The position numbers and the translations under genes were made by a program. Positions 20,548-32,164 of a DNA stretch of 64,000 nucleotides are shown piece by piece; positions within the stretch are counted from its first letter, which is position 1; each line of letters starts with the position of its first letter. The notes under the pieces were generated by a model. That model had not been told where the DNA came from. It ran no database searches and saw only the letters and a program-made list of their open reading frames with translations. The DNA comes from Nematopogon swammerdamellus (taxonomy: Eukaryota > Arthropoda > Insecta > Lepidoptera > Adelidae). The stretch is taken from positions 6,593,739-6,657,738 of the forward strand of contig OX336340.1 of the NCBI GenBank assembly GCA_946902875.1. The letters run 5' to 3'.

Positions 20548-20996
20548 ACCTGTCATATTATCGTTCGGAACCGGTATAAAACTATAGGTAAGGGACCTAT
20601 AGTTTTATACCTTGCCTCCTAACCCCTGGTAGGCTCAAATTGTAGCCGACTGGGTTAGTAATACCGTGTATAGCATGGACGGCCTAACCTGAGGCCGCAC
20701 ACACATGCATTTCTATAATACAAATGCTTGACATGCGCATAAACATGGCCTGAGCACTACTACACTCGCAGAATTTTATGCTCATCGTCATGCGTGAATG
20801 TATTTGTACGGCCTCAGGTTAGAACGAACGACCTATACTGGACGTGAAATAGCCGCAAGCAGCCTCGGCCGTGTTCTTCTCTAGTCCAGAAAAGCCAGCA
20901 ACCCAAGGGTAAGTCTTCTCGGAGGAGAGGATATCGGCTGGTCGGAGCATGTGCTCTAGCCCCTCTCAGCCAGCCACCCATACCGGATTACATAAA
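20548..20996 (+). mobile_element. SINE-B copy interrupted by a small TIR element
   Basis: The core GGTAGGCTCAAATTGTAGCC stops at about 20670 and resumes at 20836 (TACTGGACG), ending CCATACCGGATTACATAAAA. The insert (about 20672-20836) has inverted ends (GGCCTAACCTGAGGCCG and complement). Confidence 0.7.
20672..20836. mobile_element. Small TIR element inside SINE-B
   Basis: ACGGCCTAACCTGAGGCCG at the left and GTACGGCCTCAGGTTAGAAC at the right are complementary. No protein. Exact ends uncertain by a few bases. Confidence 0.55.
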
Positions 20997-21040
20997 AAAT
21001 ATCTACATACACTTATCTACATATGTATATCCATATATTT

Positions 21041-21420
21041 CAGCCTCGGCAGCTCGGTGCGATGGGTCGACATCACTAGTCAAATTGTAGCCCGTCAGAA
21101 CTTGGGTGGGCTTGACTCATTTTGACCGTTACGGCTGACCATGGTTCGGATTTTGTGTAAAACTGCAGACCCCTTTCCTTACCTCACTAGGTGGTAGAGT
21201 TTAACACGCCCGTATTGGGACCACAACACTGAATGAAAGGTCGGTCAGAGCGGTTATGTACATAGTACGTACCTACTTGTTTTCCGTCCAGTTCGGTGTG
21301 CTCAAAGGCACTACGAAAGAGAAAGCACTTACATGTCACCTAGTTCACCAAAGTGTGCTATCACAACGTCAAGGGTGTAGTAGGTGATGTAGTCAACTAT
21401 GCCAGTTTCCATAAAAAAAA
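21041..21420 (+). mobile_element. SINE-A copy, diverged
   Basis: CAGCCTCGGCAGCTCGGTGC head. The 5S block is reduced to GTCAGAACTTGGGTGGG. B-box-like CATGGTTCGGATTTTG, body and poly-A follow. Confidence 0.7.
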
Positions 21421-21854
21421 ATCAACTTGTAGAAAAGGTGAAATTTTTTTTCACAAATATGTCTGTCTATCTTTCCATACTTGTTTACTCACGCAACTTA
21501 TATCTCGTGTAAATTGAGTGCGTGCCGACCATGTGTGACGAATTCAAATGTAAGCAATGTGTGAAAATGCCATTTCTGGCTATTTATTTATTTGGTGACT
21601 AGACTCGCTCCGCAGGCGGGCTCCGCGAAGCGACTGTAAACGTTCACACCGTAGTTCGCGGCTTCGTCGATCCACTTAAGGCGTCATGAAACCTACCGTA
21701 TAACACCCAACTTTTTAGAATACTTGATTTTACTTTTTTCCCCTAATGAGCCTTTAGGAAAATAAATGTTATTTAAAAATACAACTACTGCGCTCGGATT
21801 AAATCAATACATATTACACTACAATAATATGTATCGCTGTTCATTACTCCGTAC
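21421..21854. other. No gene recognised
   Basis: Contains CTCCGCAGGCGGGCTCCGCG (21609-21628) and A+T-rich sequence. No boundary or frame supported. Confidence 0.3.
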
Positions 21855-21990
21855 TGGATGTAAGATGGCCGCATAGCTGTCCCGGCTGTGTTCTCCTCTA
21901 GTCCAGTATAGCCAGCAATCCAGGGAAGTCTCCGGTATGGCACCTACCTTATCGGAGGTGATATTGGCTCCCATACCGGATTACATAAAA
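21855..21990 (+). mobile_element. SINE-B 3' fragment
   Basis: ACTGGATGTAAGATGGCCGC to CCCATACCGGATTACATAAA, lacking head and core. Confidence 0.7.
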
Positions 21991-22144
21991 AAAGAATGTT
22001 TTAGAACGGGAAAAAAGAACGGTCGATCCGGCTGGCTTAACTCAGCTGTCTCTAAAACGTTTTCTGTTTATAACACTCCTGTTCTATAACTTCTATAGCT
22101 TCGTCCTTGCATAATTAACAGCGCTCGGATTTGTAGGCTAGAAT

Positions 22145-22438
22145 CACAGAGCATCAAATACAATCCGCCCGCGCCCCCTACTAGAGGCGCCCTAAGCGAT
22201 GATATTTGAAACCCAATAACCGTACGCTGAGCTGCTAGCGTATCGTATGTGTGTGTGTGTGCTAGTATCGACACTACACACAAAGAGGAGTAAGTTAGGC
22301 ACACGCACAAAACAAATGCACACGCACAACACACATATGTAAGTCATAGGCCACGCCCAAAGGCTTCAACGGCGTTGTAGAGAAATCGCGCTCAGGGCGC
22401 CTCTAGGAGGGGCGGGCGCGCGCATTTGATGCTCTGTG
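22145..22438 (+). mobile_element. hAT-type MITE, CACAGAGC family, copy 1 (294 bp)
   Basis: TIRs CACAGAGCATCAAAT and complement, with a second inverted block (GGCGCC..TAG) inside. Flanked by an exact 8-bp duplication GCTAGAAT (22137-22144 and 22439-22446), the hAT signature. The interior has a TG microsatellite and no transposase. Confidence 0.88.
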
Positions 22439-22494
22439 GCTAGAATCAATGGGGTCATTATTGTGTTTATCATTTTTATATTGCTGATTTTTAA

Positions 22495-22640
22495 TGCCCG
22501 GCGCAAGTTATAAGTTTAACGTGTGTGTGTGTATGTTTAGATGTGTGAAAGGGTGTCTGTCTGTGGCATCGTAGCTCCCAAACAGTTGGACCGATTTGGA
22601 TGCGGTTTGGTTCTTATTTTATTATTTTTAACTAACCGTC
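22495..22640 (-). repeat. LINE 3'-tail-like repeat, copy 2
   Basis: Inverse of 12690-12830: GTGGCATCGTAGCTCCCAAA, then GATTTGGATGCGGTTTGG. Confidence 0.6.
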
Positions 22641-23831
22641 TGTCCATAGAATATTATATTTGTGTTCCATTTTCATGTGGTACCTAATATGGTAAAACAC
22701 ACTGAACAATTATGCTAGTTTTCCTTTGATCATTTGTCACTTTTACACATCCCAACCCTTGTGAACAAATCTTTTTACCCGGCTGCGCGAAGCAAAAATT
22801 GGTTATTTTATTATTTTCAATGGCCGAGGCCTCTGACCCGAGCCGCCCGTGTCAGTTCCGTATTAAATACATATTACATACATGCATATTTTATTATGTA
22901 ATTAATACGGGCATATTGGCTCTGGAATGTTAAAAAATCCTATTTACTTTGGTTAGTAAAATGTTAGTTTGAATATATATCTACGTAAATCTGGAACGTT
23001 TGCCTGAACTTGATTTTTGCCTGAGCTTTATCAAAAGGAGAAAGTAGGTATGTCAAATTCAAGCGCAGATTTCGTATCCCCTTAACGTTCAGTGGGTGTG
23101 GTTCTCTTGCACTGAACGCGAGCAGAACGTTTATAGGGGGAACATTTACTACCTGTTCTGTAGTGATAATTTTAACTTTTGATAGCATATTCTACTAGAT
23201 CGATGAAAAGCCTTTATTCCTGTGATAGCTTTTATAGCACTGCGTTAAACTATAGCGAAGAATAGAAAATTTAAGACACGTGCATATGCATGTGATGATA
23301 CATCCGTCGTTGTAGTACCCGTCTCTCGAACAAGAGAACACAGTGGGTTGTATGAAACGTGGGTTATACCAATGAATTTCTAGGTAGATAATAGATATAG
23401 AATAATATATAAAGAAAACGTCATGAGGTAGTACTTGCGCTAAATTCATACATATTTTCCCTTTGTGTAACTTTAAAGCAATAATTTCTGTATTATTAAT
23501 AATCATATTTAATTAAAAACAAATTGAAATATTTGTTACCCTTTGTAAAATTTAAAATTTTCATAATCTCGAAATTGATTTTCCTTAATGTGATTAATTC
23601 CTAGAGATTATCTACTTTTATTTTAAATATTCATTTTTTTATTTACTTGATACCTACCTTGGAAATTACTAACATCACTAACAATAATGAGAGAAGGTCA
23701 TTTCCACCAGTGGAGCGATAAAAGGGCTGTTGATGATATGACAAACAGCGGTGACAAGCCCGTGTTTGCCAGGAACGGTCTAGGTAAACAAGGCCAGGGG
23801 CGTACTTACCTACGGAAAATAGCTCCTATGA
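22641..23831. other. No gene recognised
   Basis: Minus-strand frames at 22964-23188 and 23195-23506 are open but have no motif I recognise and weak coding character. A GGCTGCGCGAAGCAAAAA repeat end lies at 22781. The rest is A+T-rich. Confidence 0.3.
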
Positions 23832-24081
23832 CTTAGATTATTGATAGGTCTCCGCGCGCTCCGACTAGATAGCGCCCGTGTACGTGTAAAATGCGGCAAC
23901 AAATACTACGCCGGAGTCGGCGTACTCGAGCCAGTCTCAATAGAAAACACTATGGGATCACACACATACTACAACATTTTTTTACACACACTAGAATATT
24001 GAGTTGCCGCATTCACGGAGCTGTTGTTTAAGGTAGCGCGGTATCTAGTCGGAGCGCGCGGAGACCAATTAATAATCTAAG
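23832..24081. mobile_element. hAT-like MITE, CTTAGATTATT family (250 bp)
   Basis: TIRs CTTAGATTATTGATAGGTCT and a matching right arm, with a shared GCGCGCTCCGACTAGATA block. Flanked by an exact 8-bp duplication TCCTATGA (23824-23831 and 24082-24089). No transposase. Confidence 0.82.
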
Positions 24082-24089
24082 TCCTATGA

Positions 24090-25189
24090 CTTCACAAAAA
24101 TTATATTATACACTTCTAACATTATTATTGAATATTTTATAAGAATTGAATTTTATAACAAATTTCGTTAGGTAATATTTAAGTAACATTTTGAAAAATT
24201 AACAACGGTTAAGTGCTTGTAAATTTGTATTCCGTATTAAAATCCGTGTTCCGATGGAAATGGAACTGTTTATCCAGCAAGGAGGTTTCACGGCGTGCAA
24301 CGAGCGACCCTTTGTTTCATTGTTTTAGCTCTGTTTAAATTGTTTTTGTTTTCAATGGCTAGCTTACAAAATATTTAATATACATTATTTATTTCATATA
24401 ACTTAAAAATAAACATAACGAATGGTTTGGGGAACTTTGGGGCATCCTCTTGCTAAGCATGGGTTTGCTTTTAAGATCTCGTGGCGTTCTGACCCATTCT
24501 CAGGACCCACTGTCAAAAAAAAAAATTGTGGCCTTTCGACCCAAATAAATAAAGCCGGAATGATTACTGCGAGTTATTTCTTCAAGTCAACCTAATATTT
24601 TTGTTGGCTTGGAAATACTTATTTATTTTTGTATTGGTATTAGTATTTAGTAACAATGATATTATAATGTCAATGTTTTGGTACTATTGAATTATTTTGT
24701 TAATTTTCATTTTCATCAATTTAATACGTTTCATTATTTTAAAATGTTCAATTATGTTAATGCGCTGCTGTAGTTATGGCTTGATCGTTATAATAGGTAA
24801 TTACCATGAGACTGTTAGTGTCATTAAAATAAAACGTGGTCTCCATACGAGATAAGCTCGTCCGCAGTGACAGAGAAGTGCCAATGGATAAAGAGTGAGC
24901 TTTCCTAAACGTTTATTTTAAAAACAATTTATTTTATTTTATGTATTTCGTCTGTTCGAGGGGTTGTTTTACTGGAAAAGAATAATTGCAGTACGCACGG
25001 CATTTTATTACTAATAATAAAATTCAAATCACATTGAACACATTTTCATTCCTTTTCTGTCCGGTTCAATGCCAGCAAGACCAAAGGGAAATTCAGATTA
25101 GTTGCGTCTTGGAACAAAGTGTATTTAATAATCACGGCGCTGTAATCACGATTATGTATGGTGGACTAGCCAAACATGCTAGCTCTTAT
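24090..25189. other. A+T-rich, no gene recognised
   Basis: 24420-24560 resembles a retroelement 3' UTR (poly-A run at 24516, AATAAA-like at 24544). The 91-codon frame starting 24986 runs into repeat P and is discounted. Confidence 0.3.
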
Positions 25190-25490
25190 AAAACCGGCCA
25201 AGTGCGAGTCGGACTCGCGCACCGAAGATCCGTACCACAAAAAAAAATATTGAAAAAATAAACACATTTCTTGTATGGGAACCCCCCTTCATTTTTTACT
25301 TTATCTATATTTTTATTATTTGTTGTTATATCCGCCATAATAACACATATTCTGTGAAAATTTCAACGGGCTACCTATTACGGTTCAAGAGATACAGCCC
25401 TCGGACGGACAAACGGACGGACGGACAGACAGACAGACAGACGGCGTAGGCTTAGTAATAGGCTTCCGTATGGGATACGGAAACCTAAAA
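25190..25490 (-). repeat. Repeat P, full copy
   Basis: AAACCGGCCAAGTGCGAGTC to the GACGGACGGACAGACAGACA microsatellite and TTCCGTATGGGATACGGAA. Same order as 40213-40590 and the inverse of 49193-49600. Confidence 0.8.
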
Positions 25491-25504
25491 AAGTACCCTA
25501 AAGG

Positions 25505-25725
25505 GTCAGTCAGTCAGTCAGTCAGCGTGTAAGCGTCCACTGCTGGACATACGCCTGTCCAATTTTCCTCCAGTCCTTCCGGCCTTCAGCGATACGGAAC
25601 CACTGCTTTCCGCCGACGTAATAGGTGTCGTAGTCCCACCTGGCGGGTGGTCTTCCCACACTCCGTTTTCCTGTCCATGGCCGCCAGTGTAGGACACGGT
25701 TACTCCAACGGTCATCGTCTTTTCG
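25505..25725 (-). pseudogene. RTE-like LINE ORF C-terminus, copy 1
   Basis: Minus strand, open to a stop at 25522-25524: RWSNRVLHWRPWTGKRSVG, RPPARW, then DWRKIGQAYVQQWT. This is the tail motif found after the RT domain of RTE-type LINEs. The 3' end is a (CAGT)n repeat (25505-25523). 5'-truncated. Related pieces are at 53757-53932 and 59880-59990. Confidence 0.75.
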
Positions 25726-25804
25726 GCTAACCGTAAAGGGTAGTGAATAGTGAACGTGAAAAGGTTGTATAATGTGTGTATGTGTATATGTGTGTATATG
25801 TATA
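25726..25804. repeat. TGTGTATA microsatellite
   Basis: Degenerate TG/TA repeat into which the palindromic element 25805-26954 is inserted; it resumes at 26959. Confidence 0.6.
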
Positions 25805-26954
25805 CAGGGTGGCCCAGTTATAGTGGTCCAAAAATTTTTTTTAGATGGAGGACATCATTTTGACTCATTTAAAAAGAACATTAGTTCCGCGAAAATCAAT
25901 AGTTTAGAAGTTATGATTTTTTTAAAGTTTTTTTGAAATTTCTCTATTTTAGTCACATAAATCGCTCTAGTTGGATATCTATTCCACAAAATCGAAAAAA
26001 ATTTGGTATAGAAGTAGAGGAGACATGTAGCTAGTACGTAATGAATAGTTTTTAGGTTTCCTCCTAGACTGTAACTGTTGCTATAGCCCTTTCAGTGAAT
26101 TTTTGTTCAGTTTACATTAAAACTGATAAATTTTTGAAAAATCACTGTGAACAAAAAAAGTACTACCGGAGATTTGCCCATGCCCTTAAAAACTATCTAT
26201 ACATATCAGAAGTCTCCAGACCAAAAATTGTAGTGTTGTTGCAATTGTAACATATTCAAAATTAACATCATTTGTACAAAGTCACTACAATAAAAAGTGA
26301 CGATTACCTTAATTTTTAAAATCTTATTTTTTAAAAACATTATAAACAGTTTTTTTATGTGTAGATTAGCGCTGTTAGGGACAGGTTTGTGAATAATGTG
26401 AAATTTTAGTTGAACTAACGTTGTGAAAAAAATAAGATTTTAAAAATTAAGGTATTCGTCACTTTTTCTTGTAGTGACTTTGTACAAATGATGTTAATTT
26501 TGAATATGTTACAATTGTAACACCACTACAATTTTTGGTGTGGAGAATTGTGATATGTATAGGTAGTTTTTAAGGGCATGGGCAAATCTCCGGTAGTACT
26601 TTTTTTGTTCACAGTGATTTTTCAAAAATTTATCAGTTTTAATGTAAACTGAACAAAAATTCACTGATAGGGCTATAGCAACAGTACAGTCTAGGAGTAA
26701 ACCTAAAAACTATTCATTACGTACTAGCTACATGTTTCCTCTACTTCCATACCAAATTTTATTCGATTTTGTGGAATAGATATCCAACTAGAGCGATTTA
26801 TGTGACTAAAATAGAGAAATTTAAAAAAAAGTTTTAAAAAATCATAACTTCTAAACTATTGATTTTCGCGGAACTAATGTTTTTTTTTAAATGAGTCAAC
26901 ATGACATACTCTATCTAAAAAAATTTTTTGGACCACTATAACTGGGCCACCCTG
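25805..26954. mobile_element. 1,150-bp near-complete palindrome (foldback element)
   Basis: Begins CAGGGTGGCCCAGTTATAGT and ends with its complement, flanked by TATA on both sides. Arms of about 528 bp (25805-26332 and about 26426-26954) pair almost continuously, around a unique centre of about 95 bp. No coding frame. Superfamily not assigned; TA-type flanks would fit Tc1/mariner-like mobilisation. Confidence 0.88.
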
Positions 26955-27268
26955 TATATGAGGGTGTGTATATGTGTGTATGTATGAATGGGGTATGACT
27001 GTTAATGTTCGATTCTTCATTAGATTCACTACATCCGCTGTTTTGCACTTCCGCACACGATCATCCCCTTCCCCCGCGCCCGCTCTTCCCCCGCTTGCTG
27101 CATCGTTTCGGTCACAAAGCCGGATCTTCCTGAATATTTATCGGACGTGTTGGCTTTATTTTCGGTGGAAAATCCTTGAAAAAAATCCCACTTTATTGAA
27201 AGTTTTCCAAACCGGATTCAGATTAAATTCGAAATTGTTTTTACGGCCTTTCCATACCAACTACCGAC

Positions 27269-27294
27269 GGGGGGGGGGGGGGGGGGGGGGGGGG
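27269..27294 (+). repeat. 26-bp poly-G tract
   Basis: Uninterrupted G run immediately before the minisatellite at 27335. Capable in principle of G-quadruplex formation. Confidence 0.9.
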
Positions 27295-27334
27295 TAACCT
27301 CTGCGGTTCATTTTGTGGTTTTGTTTTCCTGTGT

Positions 27335-28465
27335 TCATTGGTCTAGCGGCATAGCCTGTGTTGTTTATATGCTGTGGCGTGCAATCGTCTAGCTGGAGAT
27401 AGCTGTGCTATGGCGTGCAATCGCCTACTAGCGGTACTTAGATATATATGGTGGCGTGCAATCGTCTAGCTAGTGATTTATACGCTGTGACGTGCGGGTG
27501 GTCATCAAGATAGAGATAGATATGCTGTGGCGTGCAATCGTCTAGCTAGAGATAGTTGTGCTGTGGCGTGCAATCGCCTAGTAGCGGTATTTAGATATAT
27601 ATGGTGGCGTGCAATCGTCTGGCTAGTGATTTATACGCTGTGGCCTGCGTTCATCAAGATAGAGGTAGATATGGTGTGGCGTGCAATCGTCTAGCTAGTG
27701 ATTTATACGCTGTGGCGTGCAATCGCCTACTAGCGGTACTTAGATATATATGGTGGCGTGCAATCGTCTAGCTAGTGATTTATGCGCTGTGGCGTGCGAT
27801 CATCAAAATAGAGGTAGATATGCTGTGGCGTGCAATCGTCTAGCTGGAGATAGTTGTGCTGTGACGTGCAATCGCCTACTAGCGGTATTTAGATATATAT
27901 GGTGGCGTGCAATCATCTAGCTAGTGGTTTATACGCTGTGGCGTGCGATCATCAAAATAGAGGTAGATATGCTGTGGCGTGCAATAGTCTGGCTGGGTAT
28001 AGTTATGCTGTGGCGTGCAATCGTCTACTAGCTGTACTTAGATATATATGGTGGCGTGCAATCGTCTAGCTAGTGGTTTATACGCTGTGGCGTGTGATCA
28101 TCTAGATATAGCTAGATATGCTGTGACGTGCAATCTTCTAGCTGGAGATAGTTGTGTTGTGTTGTGCAATCGCTTACTAGCGGTACATAGATATACGGTT
28201 GCGTGCAGTCGTCGAGCTAGTGGTTTATACGCTGTGGCGTGCGATCATCAAGATATAGGTAGATATTCTGTAGCGTGCAATCGTCTAGCTGGAGATAGTT
28301 GTGCTGTGGCGTGCGATAGCCTTATAGATAGCCGATAGCGGTATACTTAGATATATATGGTGGCGTGCAATCGTCTAACTAGTGGTTTATACGCTGTGAC
28401 GTGCGATCATCTAGATAGAAGTAGATATGCGTTGGCGTGCAATCGTTTAGCGGTTTAGCGGTAGA
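27335..28465 (+). repeat. 149-bp higher-order minisatellite, about 7 units
   Basis: GATATATATGG landmarks at 27441, 27594, 27743, 27892, 28041, 28190 and 28350 are mostly 149 bp apart. Each higher-order unit holds four diverged monomers of about 37 bp, all carrying GTGGCGTGCAATCG or a variant. Monomer order is kept (GTCTAGCTGG, CGCCTACTAGCGG, GTCTAGCTAGTG, ATCATCAAGAT). Frames through it (such as 28048-28338) mirror the repeat. Confidence 0.92.
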
Positions 28466-28859
28466 AATGTCGTAGGGTGGTATCGGCGTCGGTGGCCGCG
28501 CGGTTGAGGTGACGTTTGAGAGGCGTTGTATGCGGTTGCCACCCTTTTGAGCATGCCTTTGTCACAATTCATGCCTTAGCGCTCCCTCGTTATACGCAGT
28601 GTGTTCCGAATGTATCGTTCATTCATTAGTGTTCATTCAACATCGTCAAGATGAAACGAAAACAAAAGAAAACAGTCACGCATTTAATACCATTTATCAA
28701 CATTAATAAATGTACTTAGTTATGTTAATATCACTGAATGTTTTCATTTTCATTACTATACGCCACGTAATGACGATAATCACACGTAAACCACTATACA
28801 CACAGGCTATCCCATTTAATTGACTCAAACATAATAATATGTAAATCTTACACATCTCC
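28466..28859. other. No gene recognised
   Basis: 28490-28515 (GGCCGCGCGGTTGAGG) resembles a tRNA-type A box but no B box is convincing. The remainder is A+T-rich. Confidence 0.25.
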
Positions 28860-29280
28860 AGCACACTCACAGCACACCCCACGCGCATAAATCTTCGATC
28901 GCGGTCACGGCACCACTGTGTAAACGAATTTCTGTAATCTCGTTATGCCGACCGCAATATGGACTTAATATCCAAATATTATCGGACAGGGTCTCCGCGC
29001 TGTTGCGGTGTCCGGTCTCCATGTAATCCGGCAACTTGCGCAAACTCAATTTCAGTTCTTGAAGTTCGTCCAACAGAGAAACAGTTTTCCAATATACACT
29101 TACCCCTAGCTCCAGAACCCACATAGAGCGTTATAAGATAACGTTGAATTTGAAAATCTTCACGCCGTACAAGGCCACTAATGAAATAGGTGTTGTGAAT
29201 GTTCGTCGGATGAAAACATTTAGATGCAGCCAATAACACCACTCCTCGTGAAACCACGCTCAGTAAGGTGCTATTCCAGC
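28860..29280 (-). repeat. LINE 3'-region-like sequence
   Basis: Its right end (CCAATAACACCACTCCTCGT, then GAAACCACGCTCAG) matches the sequence just after the LINE stop codon at 32230-32275. The open minus frames across it have no recognised domain. Confidence 0.45.
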
Positions 29281-29929
29281 TATTAATATTAAAATGTTAC
29301 ACTACTTTACTGTATTTATGATTTTCAGAATTAACATTTTATTGCCATTTCAGTGTGTCAAAAGAAAGTGACAATTCGAAAGGTCACATGAATTTTCGAC
29401 CTTCCTTAAGTTGAGAAAGAAGTGTAATTAATATTCATTTTTATGAATTGTGAATGTAAATTCTAAAAGTTATGTCTCCCGAGCAGAGAGTCTCTCAACG
29501 AGTCCAATTTTTTCATTTGCAATTCATTTACCTATTATCTGTTAGTTTATTACTATATATTTTTTTCATATTCAATGAGTTCAAGCTTTGATGTAGATAC
29601 GTTCTTACTTCAATTATCTAGTTAGGTACTTATGAGTATGTACAATGAAATATTTACAAAAACTAACTAAGAAATACGTAAAAATATGAATTTGATTAAA
29701 ACTAAACTAATATAAAATTAAACTAATACAAATTAAAACTAAAAAATATTACAGTTCGAACATTTCCTCTAATTCGAACGTCTCGCGTCGTCGTCGCCCA
29801 GTCGCTGCAGCCCCGGCCGAACGGAAGGAAAGTGGAATGTGGGTCGGTGCTAACGTGTCGACGCATGTTACGTCCCACACGAACGCCTTACCCTGTTGCC
29901 AGTATGTAGGTACTTAGATATTTTTATGG
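29281..29929. other. No gene recognised; GC patch 29760-29870
   Basis: Mostly A+T-rich. 29770-29870 is CG-rich (GTCTCGCGTCGTCGTCGCCC) without a supported frame. Confidence 0.3.
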
Positions 29930-30283
29930 AACCAGAAATCGTTGGTTATTCACTTCTAACATGGTTGGGTTTAATCCAACTCCTCCTGTTCCCATTCGCC
30001 AAATGAGTGGGTCGACAGAAGAGTTCTTTAAACAGCACGATTCTCCATATCGTCCTTGTGTCGCACTACAAAGGTGTTGAACGGGCTTCCGGGGAATATT
30101 TTTCCCACTCCTACAATCCACGGATCTTCAAATCGAGGGTTAATAGCCTTTCCCCAGCGACTTTACCCTGACTTCAAGCGAGACTGGCACCTCCTCGGGG
30201 GGGATTTTGGCTGTGCCTGGGGCTCCGATCTCGAGCACAACACAGCCACCCAGTTTGGGAGCAATAAAATAAATAAAATTAAA
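29930..30283 (+). pseudogene. LINE ORF C-terminus with frameshifts
   Basis: Plus-strand pieces in adjacent frames read EEFFKQHDSPYRPCVALQ, then NGLPGNIFPTP, then YNPRIFKSRVNSL and a stop. This is the standard x-x-W-N-x-LP-x-x-x-FP LINE tail with at least two indels. The 3' part ends in an A-rich AATAAAATAAATAAAATT tail (30264-30283). Confidence 0.55.
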
Positions 30284-30679
30284 AAATTTACGTAGTTCCG
30301 AAACGGTTCGTAAAATTATGCACACTTGGTCGGAATTATTATTTTATTGATGTTCGCTTACGGAGCAAGTTTGGTGAATCTATCCGTCAGCTTGGTCCGC
30401 TCGCTGTACGTCAGTAGTTTTGGAAGTTTAGCGGAGTTGGCAGTTATTGGGCATGTGTTTTGAGATGGGATTGAATTGGGTTCTGATTCCTGACTCCTTC
30501 GTTTCCTGTTGTTGAAGGGCGTAGTCTACTTTGAAGATTCAAATGAAAGTAGACCTTATTTAATGGTAATGAGAATTTATTTTATTTACGACGTATTGAA
30601 TACTAGCTGTTTTCAGGCTCCGCTCGCATTAAGAATATCGTGATTTTATATAGCCATTTGGAAATAATAATTGTTGTTA
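30284..30679. other. No gene recognised
   Basis: Includes a GGCTCCGCTCGCATTAAGAA repeat terminus (30616). Otherwise unassigned. Confidence 0.3.
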
Positions 30680-30995
30680 TTTGTTATAATAAGACTTAGC
30701 ATTTTCGTTTAGGTTTTCATGTAAACTATTAGAGAGGCCCTATTTATTTCAAAATTTAGGCTCAGTAGTTTTGGAGATAAGGTTGTGGGGAGGCTGATCG
30801 ATTTTCGCGTATCTTTTTATGAAATATTTTTCGGAGAAAATATGTATATGCCGCGAGGCATTCTATTCTACCTTTGGGATGTGTTGAAATACGCTGTGAC
30901 AGTCGGACAGACAGACATACAGAAAAACAGACAGACACGAGAGTGATCATTTAAGGAGTTCGTTTTTTTTTCTTCTTTTGAGGTACGGAACCCTA
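30680..30995 (-). repeat. Dispersed repeat Q, copy 2
   Basis: GACTTAGCATTTTCGTTTAG, an AGACAGACATACAG stretch and a closing TACGGAACCCTAA match the layout of 17990-18372. Confidence 0.6.
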
Positions 30996-31337
30996 ACATT
31001 AGATATGCGTATATATTAAGAACACACTGAATTGTATTCAAAAAGCTGTTTCTTAAAATGGCGAACCCATTGCCACTTGGAAGTCTCGCCACATCATCGC
31101 GCGGCTGGAACGTCGAAATTACCTGCCGTCCTCGCCTAGAGTATCTTTCACTTTGAAAGTATAACCAGGGGAATTCTGAAAGATAAATTGCGGCTATCTA
31201 CCGCGCTGCATTCTTATCGCTAACGGACTTCACTTCCTCTCGTCTTCCCATAAGCTTCTGCACAAAGAATTTAAGAGGGCGAACGGGCTATCGGGTCGGC
31301 GAGCAGGTGAAATATGTTCTAAATGGTCACTATAGAG

Positions 31338-31710
31338 AAGGGGTTTTCAACCTTTTTTATTAACTGGCACACTTTTTTATCTACGAAAATTCGCGGCACA
31401 CCACATTTATGTTCATACAAAAAGTATATGATATTTTGAACATTAAAAACTATTGGCGACTTCATTATGTAATGTACGCTTTACATAAATTTAATTTATC
31501 ATTGAAAACTCTCATTTTATCCGAGGATGTCAAAATGTTCTCATTACTTCCCTGCGAACTCGCATTTAATTTGTTCAAGTGTTCAAACAAATCAGTCAGA
31601 AAATGTTTATGCTCTTTTCTTCCGCTGTTTTCATGCAAATTTTGAATGATTTACTTAGAATTTGCGGCACACCTGGATGTCACTAGCGCCACACCGGTTA
31701 AAAACCCCTG
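31338..31710. mobile_element. hAT-type MITE, AGGGGTTTTCAACC family (373 bp)
   Basis: TIRs (A/C)AGGGGTTTTCAACC and complement, with subterminal GCGGCACAC in both arms. Flanking 8-mers CTATAGAG (31330-31337) and CCATAGAG (31711-31718) match at 7 of 8. Such CAGGGGTT ends are typical of hAT Buster/Charlie-like elements. A 78-codon internal frame is unrecognised. Confidence 0.78.
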
Positions 31711-31718
31711 CCATAGAG

Positions 31719-32164
31719 TAAGGAACACTCGCCGGTCGCTGTTCTATCGTGTGCACATTTAAAAGTCACGAGTTTGGCTCTTATACAGAAAAAGAAATGG
31801 TGTTAACACTACTGTTTATTATTGTTTATTATATAATTTCATCCATAGGTAGGTGACATACACACACCTGGATACGTCCAAAATTACGCGAGTTCTATTT
31901 CAATGCGAAGAAGACTACACAAACTTCGCAAGTCATAATGTGTTGTTAGTACGAGTACCTTATGAGTATTATATTAATTACAAATAATTAACCCATACTA
32001 TCGCTCACAAGAACATTATTATTTATATTTAGAAACAATATTATTATCATTTATTTACATTTATAATTTATTTCCTGATATAACAAATTAATACAGACCA
32101 ACAAGAGGAAACCAATTTCAGGTTTCATAAAATTCAACAAAATTACAAACATTAGATAAGTGTC
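31719..32164. other. No gene recognised
   Basis: A+T-rich, ATTATT low complexity around 31970-32090. Confidence 0.3.

Noticed and set aside
22964..23506. Two adjacent minus-strand frames as a gene
   Set aside because: No motif, no codon bias, no splice or polyadenylation support.
28048..28338. 96-codon frame with a VACNRL/VACDHL repeat
   Set aside because: The periodicity equals the minisatellite monomer, frames are not kept over the whole array, and there is no start context or partner exon.
27335..28465. CRISPR-like array of repeats and variable segments
   Set aside because: The whole 149-bp unit is repeated, there are no unique spacers, and the DNA is animal.
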